Shown here: one piece after another, positions 6,316 to 12,805 of the stretch | How positions within the stretch are numbered: the stretch's first letter is position 1 | Layout of the letters: the number at the start of each line of letters is the position of its first letter | Assembly (NCBI GenBank): GCA_003343605.1 | Contig: QAKW01000020.1 | Location: 1-12,805 of the forward strand | Direction of reading: 5' to 3' | DNA: 12,805 bases | DNA from: Clostridiales bacterium | GTDB taxonomy: Bacteria; Bacillota; Clostridia; Oscillospirales; QAKW01 | Made by a program: the position numbers and the translations under genes | The notes under the pieces: generated by a model | The model's input: the letters and a program-made list of their open reading frames with translations, nothing else | The model's database searches: none | What the model was told of the DNA's origin: nothing

Positions 6316-7181
6316 GCATGTGGATTGCAGATCAATGGAAAGATTATGAATTGCTGGATACCTCCGGCGGGGAACGCCTAGAACGCTGGGGAAATTATAT
6401 TCTGATCCGGCCGGATCCCCAGGTGATTTGGAGAAGCGAAAAAAAGCGGTGGGAATGGCAGCGCCCCAACGCGGTTTATCACCGTTCCGGCAGCGGGGGC
6501 GGCCGCTGGGAAATCAACGCCCTTCCCGAGAGATGGACCATCCGGTATCAAGATCTGAATTTTTTGATCCGCCCCATGAATTTTAAGCATACGGGCGTTT
6601 TTCCGGAGCAGGCGGTCAATTGGGATTTTATGCGCCGGAAGATTGCGGCTGCCGGCCGGCAGGTAAAGGTGTTGAATCTATTCGCCTATACTGGATGTGC
6701 AACCATGGCCTGCGCGCAGGCGGGCGCTGCGGTTGTGCATGTGGATGCATCACGCGGAATGGTGGAATGGGCCAAAGAAAATGCAAAGCTCTGCGGCTTA
6801 TCGGAACATCCGATACGATATCTGGTCGACGACTGCATGAAGTTTGTTGAACGGGAGATCCGCCGCGGCAATACTTATGAAGGGATCGTGATGGATCCGC
6901 CTTCTTACGGGCGGGGCCCGGGGGGAGAGGTTTGGCAGCTGGAGGACAAGCTTTACGCTTTTATGCAGAGGGTTGTGAAGCTGCTGGCTCCGAAACCGTT
7001 GTTTTTTATTCTGAATTCCTATTCTACCGGTTTATCCGCATCCGTTATGGAGTATCTTCTGCGGCTTACCCTGCCTGAGAAAATAGGCGGGCAGATGGAA
7101 AGCGGAGAAATCGGACTTCAAACAGCCGAAGGGATGGCGTTTCCTTCGGGCTCGGTCGTTCGGTGGTTTTCGGAGGAATAA
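6312..7181 (+). CDS. Class I SAM-dependent methyltransferase, COG1092-like
   Basis: A 289-residue protein with a Rossmann methyltransferase core: motif I 'VLNLFAYTGCAT' (120-131), an acidic end of strand 2 at 'VVHVDAS' (141-147), and motif IV 'MDPPSYGRG' (194-202). The DPPxYGRG form is typical of the RlmI/RlmK-like group that modifies 23S rRNA. There is no N-terminal PUA domain as in RlmI. The first ~110 residues, rich in Trp and Arg, may be a small RNA- or substrate-binding domain. The TCSCS-type cysteine motif of m5C enzymes is not seen; the matching stretch reads 'LNSYSTG', so an m5C reaction looks unlikely. Target unknown. The ATG at 6312 overlaps the ruvB stop (ATGA), but AAGGA (6305-6309) is better spaced (8 nt) for the second in-frame ATG at 6318, two codons later. 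Confidence 0.85.
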   Translation: MSMWIADQWKDYELLDTSGGERLERWGNYILIRPDPQVIWRSEKKRWEWQRPNAVYHRSGSGGGRWEINALPERWTIRYQDLNFLIRPMNFKHTGVFPEQAVNWDFMRRKIAAAGRQVKVLNLFAYTGCATMACAQAGAAVVHVDASRGMVEWAKENAKLCGLSEHPIRYLVDDCMKFVEREIRRGNTYEGIVMDPPSYGRGPGGEVWQLEDKLYAFMQRVVKLLAPKPLFFILNSYSTGLSASVMEYLLRLTLPEKIGGQMESGEIGLQTAEGMAFPSGSVVRWFSEE

Positions 7182-8039
7182 ATGGCAAAAATCATAGAAG
7201 TATCACAATTGAATTTTTCCTATCCGCAGCCGGAGGGAAAAGAAAAAATTCCGGTTTTAAACGATGTGAGTCTGGATATCGAGGAAGGGCAGTTTGTTGC
7301 TATTCTGGGGCATAACGGATGTGGAAAGAGCACACTCGCCAAGCATTTTAACGGCATTCTGCAGGCAGACAGCGGCAGTGTTACCGTTTTGGGGATGGAT
7401 GCTGCTGATGAGAAAAATCTGATGGAGATCCGCAGAAATGTTGGAATGGTATTTCAAAATCCGGATAATCAGATTATTGCAACGGTGGTAGACGAGGATG
7501 TAGCCTTTGCGCTGGAAAATCTGGGAATTCCCTATCCGGAGATGGCGCGCCGGGTAGATGAAGCGCTGAAGCTGGTGGATATGACTGAATACCGCCATCG
7601 CGCGCCGCATTTGCTCAGCGGAGGGCAGAAGCAGCGCGTTGCGATTGCCGGAATTCTGGCAATGCGCCCCAAATGCATTATATTGGATGAGCCAACCGCG
7701 ATGCTCGATCCTCAGGGCCGTAAAGAGGTGATGAAAACAATTTTGCGGCTTAACCGTGAAGAGGGAATTACCGTTGTTTTGATTACTCATTATATGGATG
7801 AAGCAGTGCAGGCGGATCGCGTTATCGTGATGGGCGAGGGAGAATTGATTCTGGATGGAACGCCGCGGGAGGTTTTTCAGAATGTGGGCCTGCTGCACAG
7901 CCTGGCGCTGGACGTTCCGCAGACAGCGGAGCTGATGTTTGCCCTTCGGCAGGAGGACATTAAGGTGCCGATCGCGGTTTTAAGCGTAGAAGAGTGTATC
8001 AAAGAGCTGGAAAAGCTGCTGGGGGGTGGAACGCAATGA
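7182..8039 (+). CDS. ecfA1: Energy-coupling factor transporter ATPase EcfA1
   Basis: A 285-residue ABC-type ATPase, first of two that power the ECF uptake module at the inner face of the membrane. Walker A 'GHNGCGKST' (43-51), Q-loop 'VFQNPDNQI' (90-98), signature 'LSGGQKQR' (145-152), Walker B 'CIILDEP' (165-171) and switch H203 are all intact. The 'FQNPDNQ' Q-loop and the C-terminal helical extension after about residue 225 are typical of EcfA/CbiO subunits. The ATG directly follows the methyltransferase stop (TAAATG), with GGAGG 5 nt upstream. It pairs with EcfA2 and EcfT, encoded next. No substrate-binding S component lies nearby, so this is a shared (group II) module. Confidence 0.95.
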   Translation: MAKIIEVSQLNFSYPQPEGKEKIPVLNDVSLDIEEGQFVAILGHNGCGKSTLAKHFNGILQADSGSVTVLGMDAADEKNLMEIRRNVGMVFQNPDNQIIATVVDEDVAFALENLGIPYPEMARRVDEALKLVDMTEYRHRAPHLLSGGQKQRVAIAGILAMRPKCIILDEPTAMLDPQGRKEVMKTILRLNREEGITVVLITHYMDEAVQADRVIVMGEGELILDGTPREVFQNVGLLHSLALDVPQTAELMFALRQEDIKVPIAVLSVEECIKELEKLLGGGTQ

Positions 8040-8902
8040 TCCGTACGGAGCATCTGACCCATCGCTACAGTGTGGGCACACCGTTTGAAACAACGGCGAT
8101 CGAGGATATCAATCTTCATATTGAAAAGGGGGATTATGTTGGGATCATCGGGCATACCGGCTCGGGGAAAAGCACGCTGATCGCACATTTTAACGCCATA
8201 TTAAAGCCGACCTCCGGCAAAATTCTGATCGATGGCCGGGATCTATGGGCAGCAGAGAAAAAAGAACGGATCCAGACCCGTTTCAATGTTGGGCTGGTGT
8301 TTCAGTATCCGGAGCATCAGCTGTTTGAGGAAACGGTTTATAAGGATATTGCATTTGGCCCGAAGAATATGGGGCTCTCTGATAAAGAAATTGAAAAAAG
8401 AGTGGAAAAAGCGATTGCCTTTGTTGGCCTGAAGCCTTCCATTCTGGAGAAATCCCCCTTTGATATTTCCGGCGGGCAGAAGCGTCGTGTTGCCATTGCA
8501 GGCGTAATGGCGCTGGAGCCTAAAGTGCTGATTCTGGATGAGCCCGCTGCCGGGCTGGATCCGAAGGGAAGGGATGAGATTCTAAGCAGAATCCGCGCCT
8601 ATCATCAGGAAACCGGAAGCACCGTATTACTGGTTTCGCATTCCATGGAAGATATCAGCCGGAATGCGCACTCCATTTTGGTGATGAACCGGGGAAGATG
8701 CATGATGCATGCCTCTGTCCCGGAGGTTTTTGATCGGGCGGAAGAGCTGGAGCGGATCGGCCTGGATGTTCCGAAAATTACGCGGGTTTTTATATCGCTG
8801 CAGAAAAAGGGTTATCCTGTTTCACGCAATGTTTATACCGTAGAACAGGGAGCCGCGGAAATTTTGCAGTTGCTTGGGAAGGGCGGTGAATCCCATGCTT
8901 AA
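8036..8902 (+). CDS. ecfA2: Energy-coupling factor transporter ATPase EcfA2
   Basis: A 288-residue second ATPase of the ECF module, forming a heterodimer with EcfA1. Walker A 'GHTGSGKST' (39-47), Q-loop 'VFQYPEHQLF' (88-97), signature 'ISGGQKRR' (144-151), Walker B 'VLILDEP' (164-170) and switch H202 are intact. The 'FQYPEHQLF' motif distinguishes EcfA2 from EcfA1. The frame is open upstream to an ATG at 7994, but the family N-terminus 'MIRTEHLTHRYSVG' and the 4-nt ATGA overlap with the ecfA1 stop fix the start at 8036; a G-rich GGTGGA lies upstream as the ribosome binding site. Its stop overlaps the ecfT start by 8 nt. Confidence 0.95.
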   Translation: MIRTEHLTHRYSVGTPFETTAIEDINLHIEKGDYVGIIGHTGSGKSTLIAHFNAILKPTSGKILIDGRDLWAAEKKERIQTRFNVGLVFQYPEHQLFEETVYKDIAFGPKNMGLSDKEIEKRVEKAIAFVGLKPSILEKSPFDISGGQKRRVAIAGVMALEPKVLILDEPAAGLDPKGRDEILSRIRAYHQETGSTVLLVSHSMEDISRNAHSILVMNRGRCMMHASVPEVFDRAEELERIGLDVPKITRVFISLQKKGYPVSRNVYTVEQGAAEILQLLGKGGESHA

Positions 8903-9698
8903 GGATATTACGATCGGCCAGTTTTTTCCCGGCAGTTCATTTATGCATAAGCTGGATCCGCGGATGAAGCTGCTTCTGACGCTTCTTTATATCATTGCGT
9001 TGTTTCTGGTGCCGCGATTTTTGGGATTTCTGATAATGGCGGTTTTGATTTTCATGGTTGTATGCAGTTCCGGCGTTTCCCTGCGCATTGTTTTCCGGGG
9101 GCTGAAGCCGCTGATTTTTATTATTGTTTTTACCGCCTTTTTCAATATTCTGTATGGCGGCGGGGAACCGGTTTTCCCCGGCGTAGCCTGGCTTTCCTGG
9201 ATCCGCACGGAAGGCGTTAGAAATGCGCTCTTTATGATTGTGCGGATCGTTTTACTGATCCTGGGCACCTCTTATCTTACCTATACGACCAGCCCGGTGA
9301 TGCTGACGGATGCGCTGGAGCGTGTTTTTAAGCCGCTGAAGGTGATTCGTTTTCCGGTGCATGAGCTGGCGATGATGATGACGATTGCGCTGCGGTTTAT
9401 TCCAACGCTGATCGATGAGACCGATAAAATTATGAATGCGCAGAAAGCGCGCGGCGCCGATTTTGAAACCGGCAATATCATCAGGCGTGCAAAAGCGCTG
9501 ATTCCCATTTTGATTCCGCTTCTGGTTTCGGCTTTCCGCCGGGCGGAAGAGCTGGCAGATGCGATGGAATGCCGCTGTTATCATGGCGGAGAAGGCAGAA
9601 CGCGCTATAAGGTTTATTCTTTTGGCTGGCGCGACTGGGTAGCGCTGGGAATCATGGCGGCCGCCATGGCCGGGATTATCCTGATGAGAGTATTTTAA
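8895..9698 (+). CDS. ecfT: Energy-coupling factor transporter transmembrane protein EcfT
   Basis: A 267-residue integral membrane scaffold that links S components to the EcfA ATPases. Hydrophobic segments lie at about 26-44, 45-60, 68-88, 110-130 and 243-263. Between them are the two amphipathic coupling helices: the first carries the Ala-Arg-Gly motif in 'NAQKARGADFETG' (ARG at 185-187), the second lies in 'SAFRRAEELADAMECRCY' (about 212-229), where the second motif is degenerate, as it often is in Clostridia. The upstream ATG at 8874 would add seven residues inside ecfA2. I chose 8895 because 'MLKDITIGQF' is the usual N-terminus and the ATG overlaps the ecfA2 stop (ATGCTTAA). Which vitamin or metal is taken up depends on S components encoded elsewhere. 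Confidence 0.95.
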   Translation: MLKDITIGQFFPGSSFMHKLDPRMKLLLTLLYIIALFLVPRFLGFLIMAVLIFMVVCSSGVSLRIVFRGLKPLIFIIVFTAFFNILYGGGEPVFPGVAWLSWIRTEGVRNALFMIVRIVLLILGTSYLTYTTSPVMLTDALERVFKPLKVIRFPVHELAMMMTIALRFIPTLIDETDKIMNAQKARGADFETGNIIRRAKALIPILIPLLVSAFRRAEELADAMECRCYHGGEGRTRYKVYSFGWRDWVALGIMAAAMAGIILMRVF

Positions 9699-9715
9699 AC
9701 AGATGAAAAAAGAAG

Positions 9716-10483
9716 ATGGCTCAGAAATTATTACTGAAAATTCGATATAACGGCGCGTCATTTGTTGGCTGGCAGGTACAGAAAAACGGAAAATCTGTTC
9801 AGGAGCAGATGCAGGATGCGATCGAAGCGATTTTTGGCAGGCGCGTCGGCGTAACCGGCTGCAGCCGAACAGACAGCGGCGTGCACGCAATGGAATATTG
9901 CCTTTGCTTTGAGCCGCCCCGCTCGATGGAACTGATTCGTATTCCGCTTGCACTCAATTCCGTCTTGCCGGATAGTATCAGTGTTTTATCCTGCCGGGAG
10001 GTTGCGCCGGATTTTCATCCGCGTTACAGCGCGGTGGCGAAGGAATATCTTTACCGGTTTTATGATGGCTTTGCACCGGATCCGTTTAAAAAGGGGCTTG
10101 CCTACCATGAAAGGAAAACGCTCGATACGGTAAAAATGGATCTGGCCGCGCAATTTTTTCTCGGAACACATGATTTTCGCGCTTTTATGTCGGCCAGCTC
10201 TAAAATTGAAGATACTGTCCGCACCATTTTTGACAGCCGTATACAGCGCGATGGAAACGACGTGACGTTCCGTATTACAGGAAACGGCTTTCTTTATAAT
10301 ATGGTTCGGATTATGGCGGGAACGCTGCTGTTTGTATCGGCAGGCCGAATCGCGCCGGAAAAAATTCCGGATTTGCTGGAATCGAAAGAACGTGCCCGGG
10401 CTGGAAAAACCATGCCGGCTTACGGGCTGTATTTAAACCATGTTTATTACACAGAAAAGGAGGTGCCGCACCGTGGATTATGA
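9716..10483 (+). CDS. truA: tRNA pseudouridine(38-40) synthase TruA
   Basis: A 255-residue TruA, which isomerises uridines 38, 39 and 40 in the anticodon arm of many tRNAs. The N-terminal strand 'LLKIRYNGASFVGWQ' and the catalytic segment 'GCSRTDSGVHA' with nucleophile D53 are intact. 'AKEYLYRFYD' carries the conserved Tyr, and 'GNGFLYNMVRIMAGTLL' is the C-terminal core motif. Length is normal. The gene starts 17 nt after ecfT. Its Shine-Dalgarno is poor (a GAAAAAAGAAG stretch touching the ATG). The ecfA1-ecfA2-ecfT-truA order is the classical Firmicutes block, but here it lacks the usual ribosomal-protein neighbours. Its last 11 nt overlap the next gene. Confidence 0.97.
   Translation: MAQKLLLKIRYNGASFVGWQVQKNGKSVQEQMQDAIEAIFGRRVGVTGCSRTDSGVHAMEYCLCFEPPRSMELIRIPLALNSVLPDSISVLSCREVAPDFHPRYSAVAKEYLYRFYDGFAPDPFKKGLAYHERKTLDTVKMDLAAQFFLGTHDFRAFMSASSKIEDTVRTIFDSRIQRDGNDVTFRITGNGFLYNMVRIMAGTLLFVSAGRIAPEKIPDLLESKERARAGKTMPAYGLYLNHVYYTEKEVPHRGL
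10455..10475 (+). promoter_or_regulatory. Strong ribosome binding site that fixes a GTG start inside truA
   Basis: AAAAGGAGG (10455-10463) within the truA 3' end is a near-perfect Shine-Dalgarno, 9 nt before GTG at 10473-10475. The ATG upstream at 10440 is in frame but has no such site, and the ATG at 10480 is out of frame. This decides the start of the DUF5711-like gene. Confidence 0.8.
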
Positions 10484-11690
10484 ACCCAATCAAAATGATG
10501 GATACATGGAGGTGCAGGAAGACCAGGATACAAAAAAGATCTACCCTGCAGGGCAGAAATCCCGCACCACCATTAAATATATCCGCTATTTGCTGCTTTT
10601 GATTATGGTGATGGTGGCGCTTTTATTCCTTTTTGCCAATCGTGATCAGATCAACGGCGATAATTTCAGGCGTCTGATGGCAAAGATCAACATCGGTGTT
10701 TCAAACGGCGCGGCGGAAAACGGAGAAGTCCGTTTCGATACGCTCAGCAATGGGAACACGGTGGTATACAAAGACGGATTCGCCCATGCGACGGTTGAAA
10801 AATTGATTATCACCGATAAAAACGGAACGGAATTCCAAAATACACAGCTGGGCTACCGCAAGCCCTGTATTGCGGCAAATAACCGGTATGTGCTGGTATA
10901 CGATAGCGGCGGGACCGGCCTGATGGTAGCGGATTCTTTTTCTGTTTTGTTTGAAACTTATATGGAAAACAATATTATCAGCGCAAAAATGAATGCAAAC
11001 GGATATATTGTGGTTGTAACAGAGGGTGATGGCTTTCTGGCAAAGGTTTTCGTTTATGATGCTTCTTTTCGGGAAATCTATCGCTACCGCAGCCTCAACC
11101 GCTATATTCTGGATGCAGACGTTTCGGCGGATAATAAAGCAATGGCACTTTCTGCAATGAATATTGAGGGCGCGGAGATTGTGCCGGAAATTCTTTATTT
11201 CAGATTCAGCAAAGAAGAAATGGATTGGAAGGTTTCTTTTGAGGAAGCACCCTGCGTAGAGGTTGCGATCAAAAATGACGGAACTGTTTGTGGCCTGTTT
11301 TCATGGGGGATGGTTTCTATTACTTCAAAAGGCGCCGAGTGCGGCCGGTATGAATTTGACAATCAGGTTCTTCAGTGCTATTCTTTGGAGGATGGCAGTA
11401 TGAATCTGTTTGCTGTTTCCGCTTCTGAAAACGGAGACGCCACCATTGTGGCCTGCGATGAAAAAGGAGCGGTAAAGCATACGGTTTCTCTGGATTACTA
11501 TGGAGTCGATATGGATTATTGCGAAGGCCGTGTGGCTGTTTTGGGCAATCAGAAATGCGCAGCTTACAGCCTTGTGGGGAAATTGCTCTGGGAGCAGGCG
11601 CCGGAAAGCGCCACCGGTATATCGTTTATGGGGAAATCGGCGGTTGTGGTCGTAAGTGAAACCAAATGCGTATATAATGGAATCGGATAG
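10473..11690 (+). CDS. Single-pass membrane-anchored DUF5711-like protein, function unknown
   Basis: A 405-residue protein reading from GTG at 10473. Residues 1-38 are polar and probably cytoplasmic. One transmembrane helix lies at about 39-55 ('YLLLLIMVMVALLFLFA'), with basic residues just before it, so the rest should be outside (N-in, C-out type II anchor). The large outer part has repeated beta-strand units with the character of a degenerate beta-propeller, such as 'NGTEFQNTQLGYRKPCI', 'RYVLVYDSGGTGLMVAD', 'ADVSADNKAMALSAM' and 'GKLLWEQAP'. No catalytic motif is visible. I associate this layout and location (after truA, before cvpA) with DUF5711 proteins of Clostridia. The gene overlaps truA by 11 nt and ends one codon before the strong ribosome binding site of cvpA, so it is embedded in the operon. 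Role unknown; a cell-envelope sensor or scaffold is only a guess. Confidence 0.75.
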   Translation: MDYEPNQNDGYMEVQEDQDTKKIYPAGQKSRTTIKYIRYLLLLIMVMVALLFLFANRDQINGDNFRRLMAKINIGVSNGAAENGEVRFDTLSNGNTVVYKDGFAHATVEKLIITDKNGTEFQNTQLGYRKPCIAANNRYVLVYDSGGTGLMVADSFSVLFETYMENNIISAKMNANGYIVVVTEGDGFLAKVFVYDASFREIYRYRSLNRYILDADVSADNKAMALSAMNIEGAEIVPEILYFRFSKEEMDWKVSFEEAPCVEVAIKNDGTVCGLFSWGMVSITSKGAECGRYEFDNQVLQCYSLEDGSMNLFAVSASENGDATIVACDEKGAVKHTVSLDYYGVDMDYCEGRVAVLGNQKCAAYSLVGKLLWEQAPESATGISFMGKSAVVVVSETKCVYNGIG

Positions 11691-11703
11691 GAGGCGTAAA
11701 ACA

Positions 11704-12423
11704 ATGGCAATTATTTTGGATATTCTGGTTTTGGTGATAATGATTTTATCGGTTTGGTCGGCATACCGAAAAGGTTTGATTAAAACGCTCTTTTCGCTGA
11801 TCGGCGGTATCGTGGCCGTTATACTGGCAGTGCAGCTGAGCGTGCCGGTTGCAAACTGGATCGACGACCGGTTTGTTGGTCCAACGGTTCGGGATACCGT
11901 GCTGACAGCCGTAAACGGCAGCGCACTTGGAGGCAGCTACGACCAGGCGCTGGAATCGATCGATGTGGTAGAGAAATTACAGGAAATGCCTGAGAGTTTG
12001 CGTTCATTTTTGGAAACCTTAAATGTAGATGTAGACAGTATTGTTTCTTCCGCCCAGCAGAGTCAATCAGATTCTATCGCTGCAAAAGAACGGCTGATTA
12101 CATCCATCTCAGCACCGATCAGCCAGGCCATCAGCAAGGCGATTGCGCTGATCGGGCTGGTGATTATATTTTTTATTCTGCTGTTTATTGTAAGCCGGCT
12201 GCTGGATACGGTTTTCAGAGTTCTTCCTTTCGGAAAAACCTTAAACAGGGTGGGCGGCATTGTATTTGGCGTTATCCGTGCGGTACTGATTGTTTTGATC
12301 TTTGGGGCGGTTATTTACGGCCTTGCCTGCGGCAATGTTTTAGTATCCCTCGAGGAACTGAACCATACAATTATTTTAAAGGCAATCAATCAGGTGAATC
12401 CCATCTTAAGCGCGTTGAAATAA
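11704..12423 (+). CDS. CvpA family membrane protein
   Basis: A 239-residue protein with four predicted transmembrane helices: about 3-20, 27-45, 144-164 and 184-208. The 'ILDILVLVIMILSVWSAYRKGLIKTLFSLIGGI' type of N-terminus and 'LPFGKTLNRVGGIVFGVIRAVLIV' near the end are the CvpA (colicin V production) family signatures. Named for a need in colicin V export in E. coli, the family's true function is unclear. Here the loop between helices 2 and 3 is about 100 residues, rich in Ser, Glu and Asp, which makes the protein longer than the ~160-residue E. coli form. The start at 11704 is fixed by AGGAGG (11689-11694, 9 nt away); the frame opens earlier, at 11656. It begins 13 nt after the DUF5711-like stop and is the last gene of the run. 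No clear terminator follows. Confidence 0.88.
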   Translation: MAIILDILVLVIMILSVWSAYRKGLIKTLFSLIGGIVAVILAVQLSVPVANWIDDRFVGPTVRDTVLTAVNGSALGGSYDQALESIDVVEKLQEMPESLRSFLETLNVDVDSIVSSAQQSQSDSIAAKERLITSISAPISQAISKAIALIGLVIIFFILLFIVSRLLDTVFRVLPFGKTLNRVGGIVFGVIRAVLIVLIFGAVIYGLACGNVLVSLEELNHTIILKAINQVNPILSALK

Positions 12424-12566
12424 AAAAGAGCTGAATAATAGTTTAACCATGTTCCGGTCATATATGATGCCGTCAGTTTTGGGCTGCCGGAATTTATATC
12501 GCTGCCGCGCTGTGGTGTGCTTTAAAAACGGGATGCGCGACAGCCCGAAAATTGAAGGAGAACAAG
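12424..12566 (+). other. Intergenic region with palindrome and possible structured leader
   Basis: 143 nt without a gene. It holds a perfect 10-bp palindrome TCATATATGA (12458-12467) inside an imperfect CGG...CCG frame, followed by TTTT (12477-12480). It also holds a potential long-range stem: 12477-12486 (TTTTGGGCTG) pairs with 12541-12551 with one bulged G at 12547. A nested CGCGC (12506-12510) / GCGCG (12535-12539) helix abuts it on the 3' side. The outer stem ends 3 nt before the AAGGAG (12555-12560) of the next gene. I see no good -35/-10 pair, and no CtsR-like direct repeat or CIRCE element. Confidence 0.45.
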
Positions 12567-12805
12567 ATGCTTTGTGTAAAATGTAAAAAAAGAACGGCGG
12601 TTGTTTTTGTGACCAGAATGGATGAAAACAAGCCTGTGAATGAAGGCTACTGCCTTAAATGCGCCAAGGATATGGGGATTCCGCAGGTGAACGAGATGAT
12701 CCGGGGCATGGGGATGACCGATGAAGATATTGAGCAGTTTGCCGATGAATTCGATAATATGAGCGAACAGCTGGGGCTGAGCGGCAATGAGCTGGATTCT
12801 CAAAC
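12567..12805 (+). CDS. Clp-type AAA+ ATPase with N-terminal zinc finger (ClpE-like), start only
   Basis: Only the first 79 full codons are in the window. They encode 'MLCVKCKKRTAVVFVTRMDE', then 'NEGYCLKCAKDMGIPQVNEM'. C3, C6, C29 and C32 form a CxxC-n22-CxxC zinc finger like those at the N-terminus of ClpE and McsA. An acidic helical stretch ('DEDIEQFADEFDNMSEQLG') follows. In Clostridia this start usually leads into a two-domain Clp ATPase that feeds the ClpP protease, but no ATPase motif is visible here, so a stand-alone McsA-like protein remains possible. AAGGAG (12555-12560) lies 6 nt before the ATG. Lengths and later domains cannot be judged. Confidence 0.7.
   Translation, partial: MLCVKCKKRTAVVFVTRMDENKPVNEGYCLKCAKDMGIPQVNEMIRGMGMTDEDIEQFADEFDNMSEQLGLSGNELDSQ

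Noticed and set aside
7994..8035. Longer N-terminus for ecfA2 starting at 7994
   Set aside because: It would overlap ecfA1 by 46 nt and adds 14 residues not found in the family; the ATG at 8036 in an ATGA overlap fits better.
9703..9750. Fifteen-codon open frame overlapping the truA start
   Set aside because: It has no ribosome binding site and no recognisable product; its ATG is in another frame and most likely incidental.
11656..11703. Extended start for the CvpA-family gene at 11656
   Set aside because: The added residues are charged and lie before the first membrane helix; AGGAGG at 11689-11694 is ideally placed for 11704.
12522..12803. Minus-strand open frame over the right edge
   Set aside because: Antisense to the zinc-finger Clp-type gene start, which has four spaced cysteines and a good ribosome binding site.
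1..12805. CRISPR arrays, toxin-antitoxin, phage or restriction genes
   Set aside because: No direct-repeat arrays and no such families were seen; apart from the tnpV fragment the content is housekeeping.

Overview
The window looks like chromosomal DNA of moderate GC from a gut-type Clostridia (Bacillota), probably near the Oscillospirales/Ruminococcaceae. This is inferred from the protein families (TnpV, bacterial-type ProS, group II ECF module, DUF5711-like protein, CvpA, zinc-finger Clp ATPase), from strong purine-rich Shine-Dalgarno sites and from tight gene packing. No species can be named from the sequence alone. Most of the window is core housekeeping, and I find no clear new defence or biosynthetic system.

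Left part, minus strand (1-4059). A truncated tnpV-type transposon gene runs off the left edge (1-293), the only sign of a mobile element. A hairpin terminator region follows at about 359-394. Next come a Gfo/Idh/MocA oxidoreductase (409-1392) and prolyl-tRNA synthetase proS (1385-3103), which overlap by 8 nt, so the oxidoreductase is translated after proS. Upstream of proS is a strong bidirectional terminator (3189-3233), then a tRNA-Pro(GGG) gene with encoded CCA (3235-3310) and a near-consensus promoter (3324-3353). The enzyme that charges proline tRNA thus sits beside one of its tRNAs. sfsA (3379-4059) completes this half and appears to lack a ribosome binding site.

Right part, plus strand (4179-12423). 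From a divergent promoter region (4060-4178) a long, very compact run starts: ruvC-ruvA-ruvB (Holliday junction resolvase and branch migration motor), a class I SAM methyltransferase, ecfA1-ecfA2-ecfT (energising module for ECF vitamin/metal transporters, with no S component here), truA (tRNA pseudouridine synthase), a membrane-anchored DUF5711-like protein, and a CvpA-family membrane protein. Nearly every junction is an ATGA or similar stop/start overlap, or a gap under 20 nt, which suggests one transcript about 8.2 kb long with translational coupling.

Right end (12424-12805). A 143-nt intergenic region contains a palindrome and a possible long-range RNA stem. It is followed by the start of a Clp-type ATPase gene with an N-terminal four-cysteine zinc finger, cut by the window edge.

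The points most worth a second look are the DUF5711-CvpA pair, the structured leader before the Clp gene, the relocation of the ECF-truA block away from its usual ribosomal-protein neighbours, the predicted leaderless sfsA, and the tRNA-Pro/proS adjacency.
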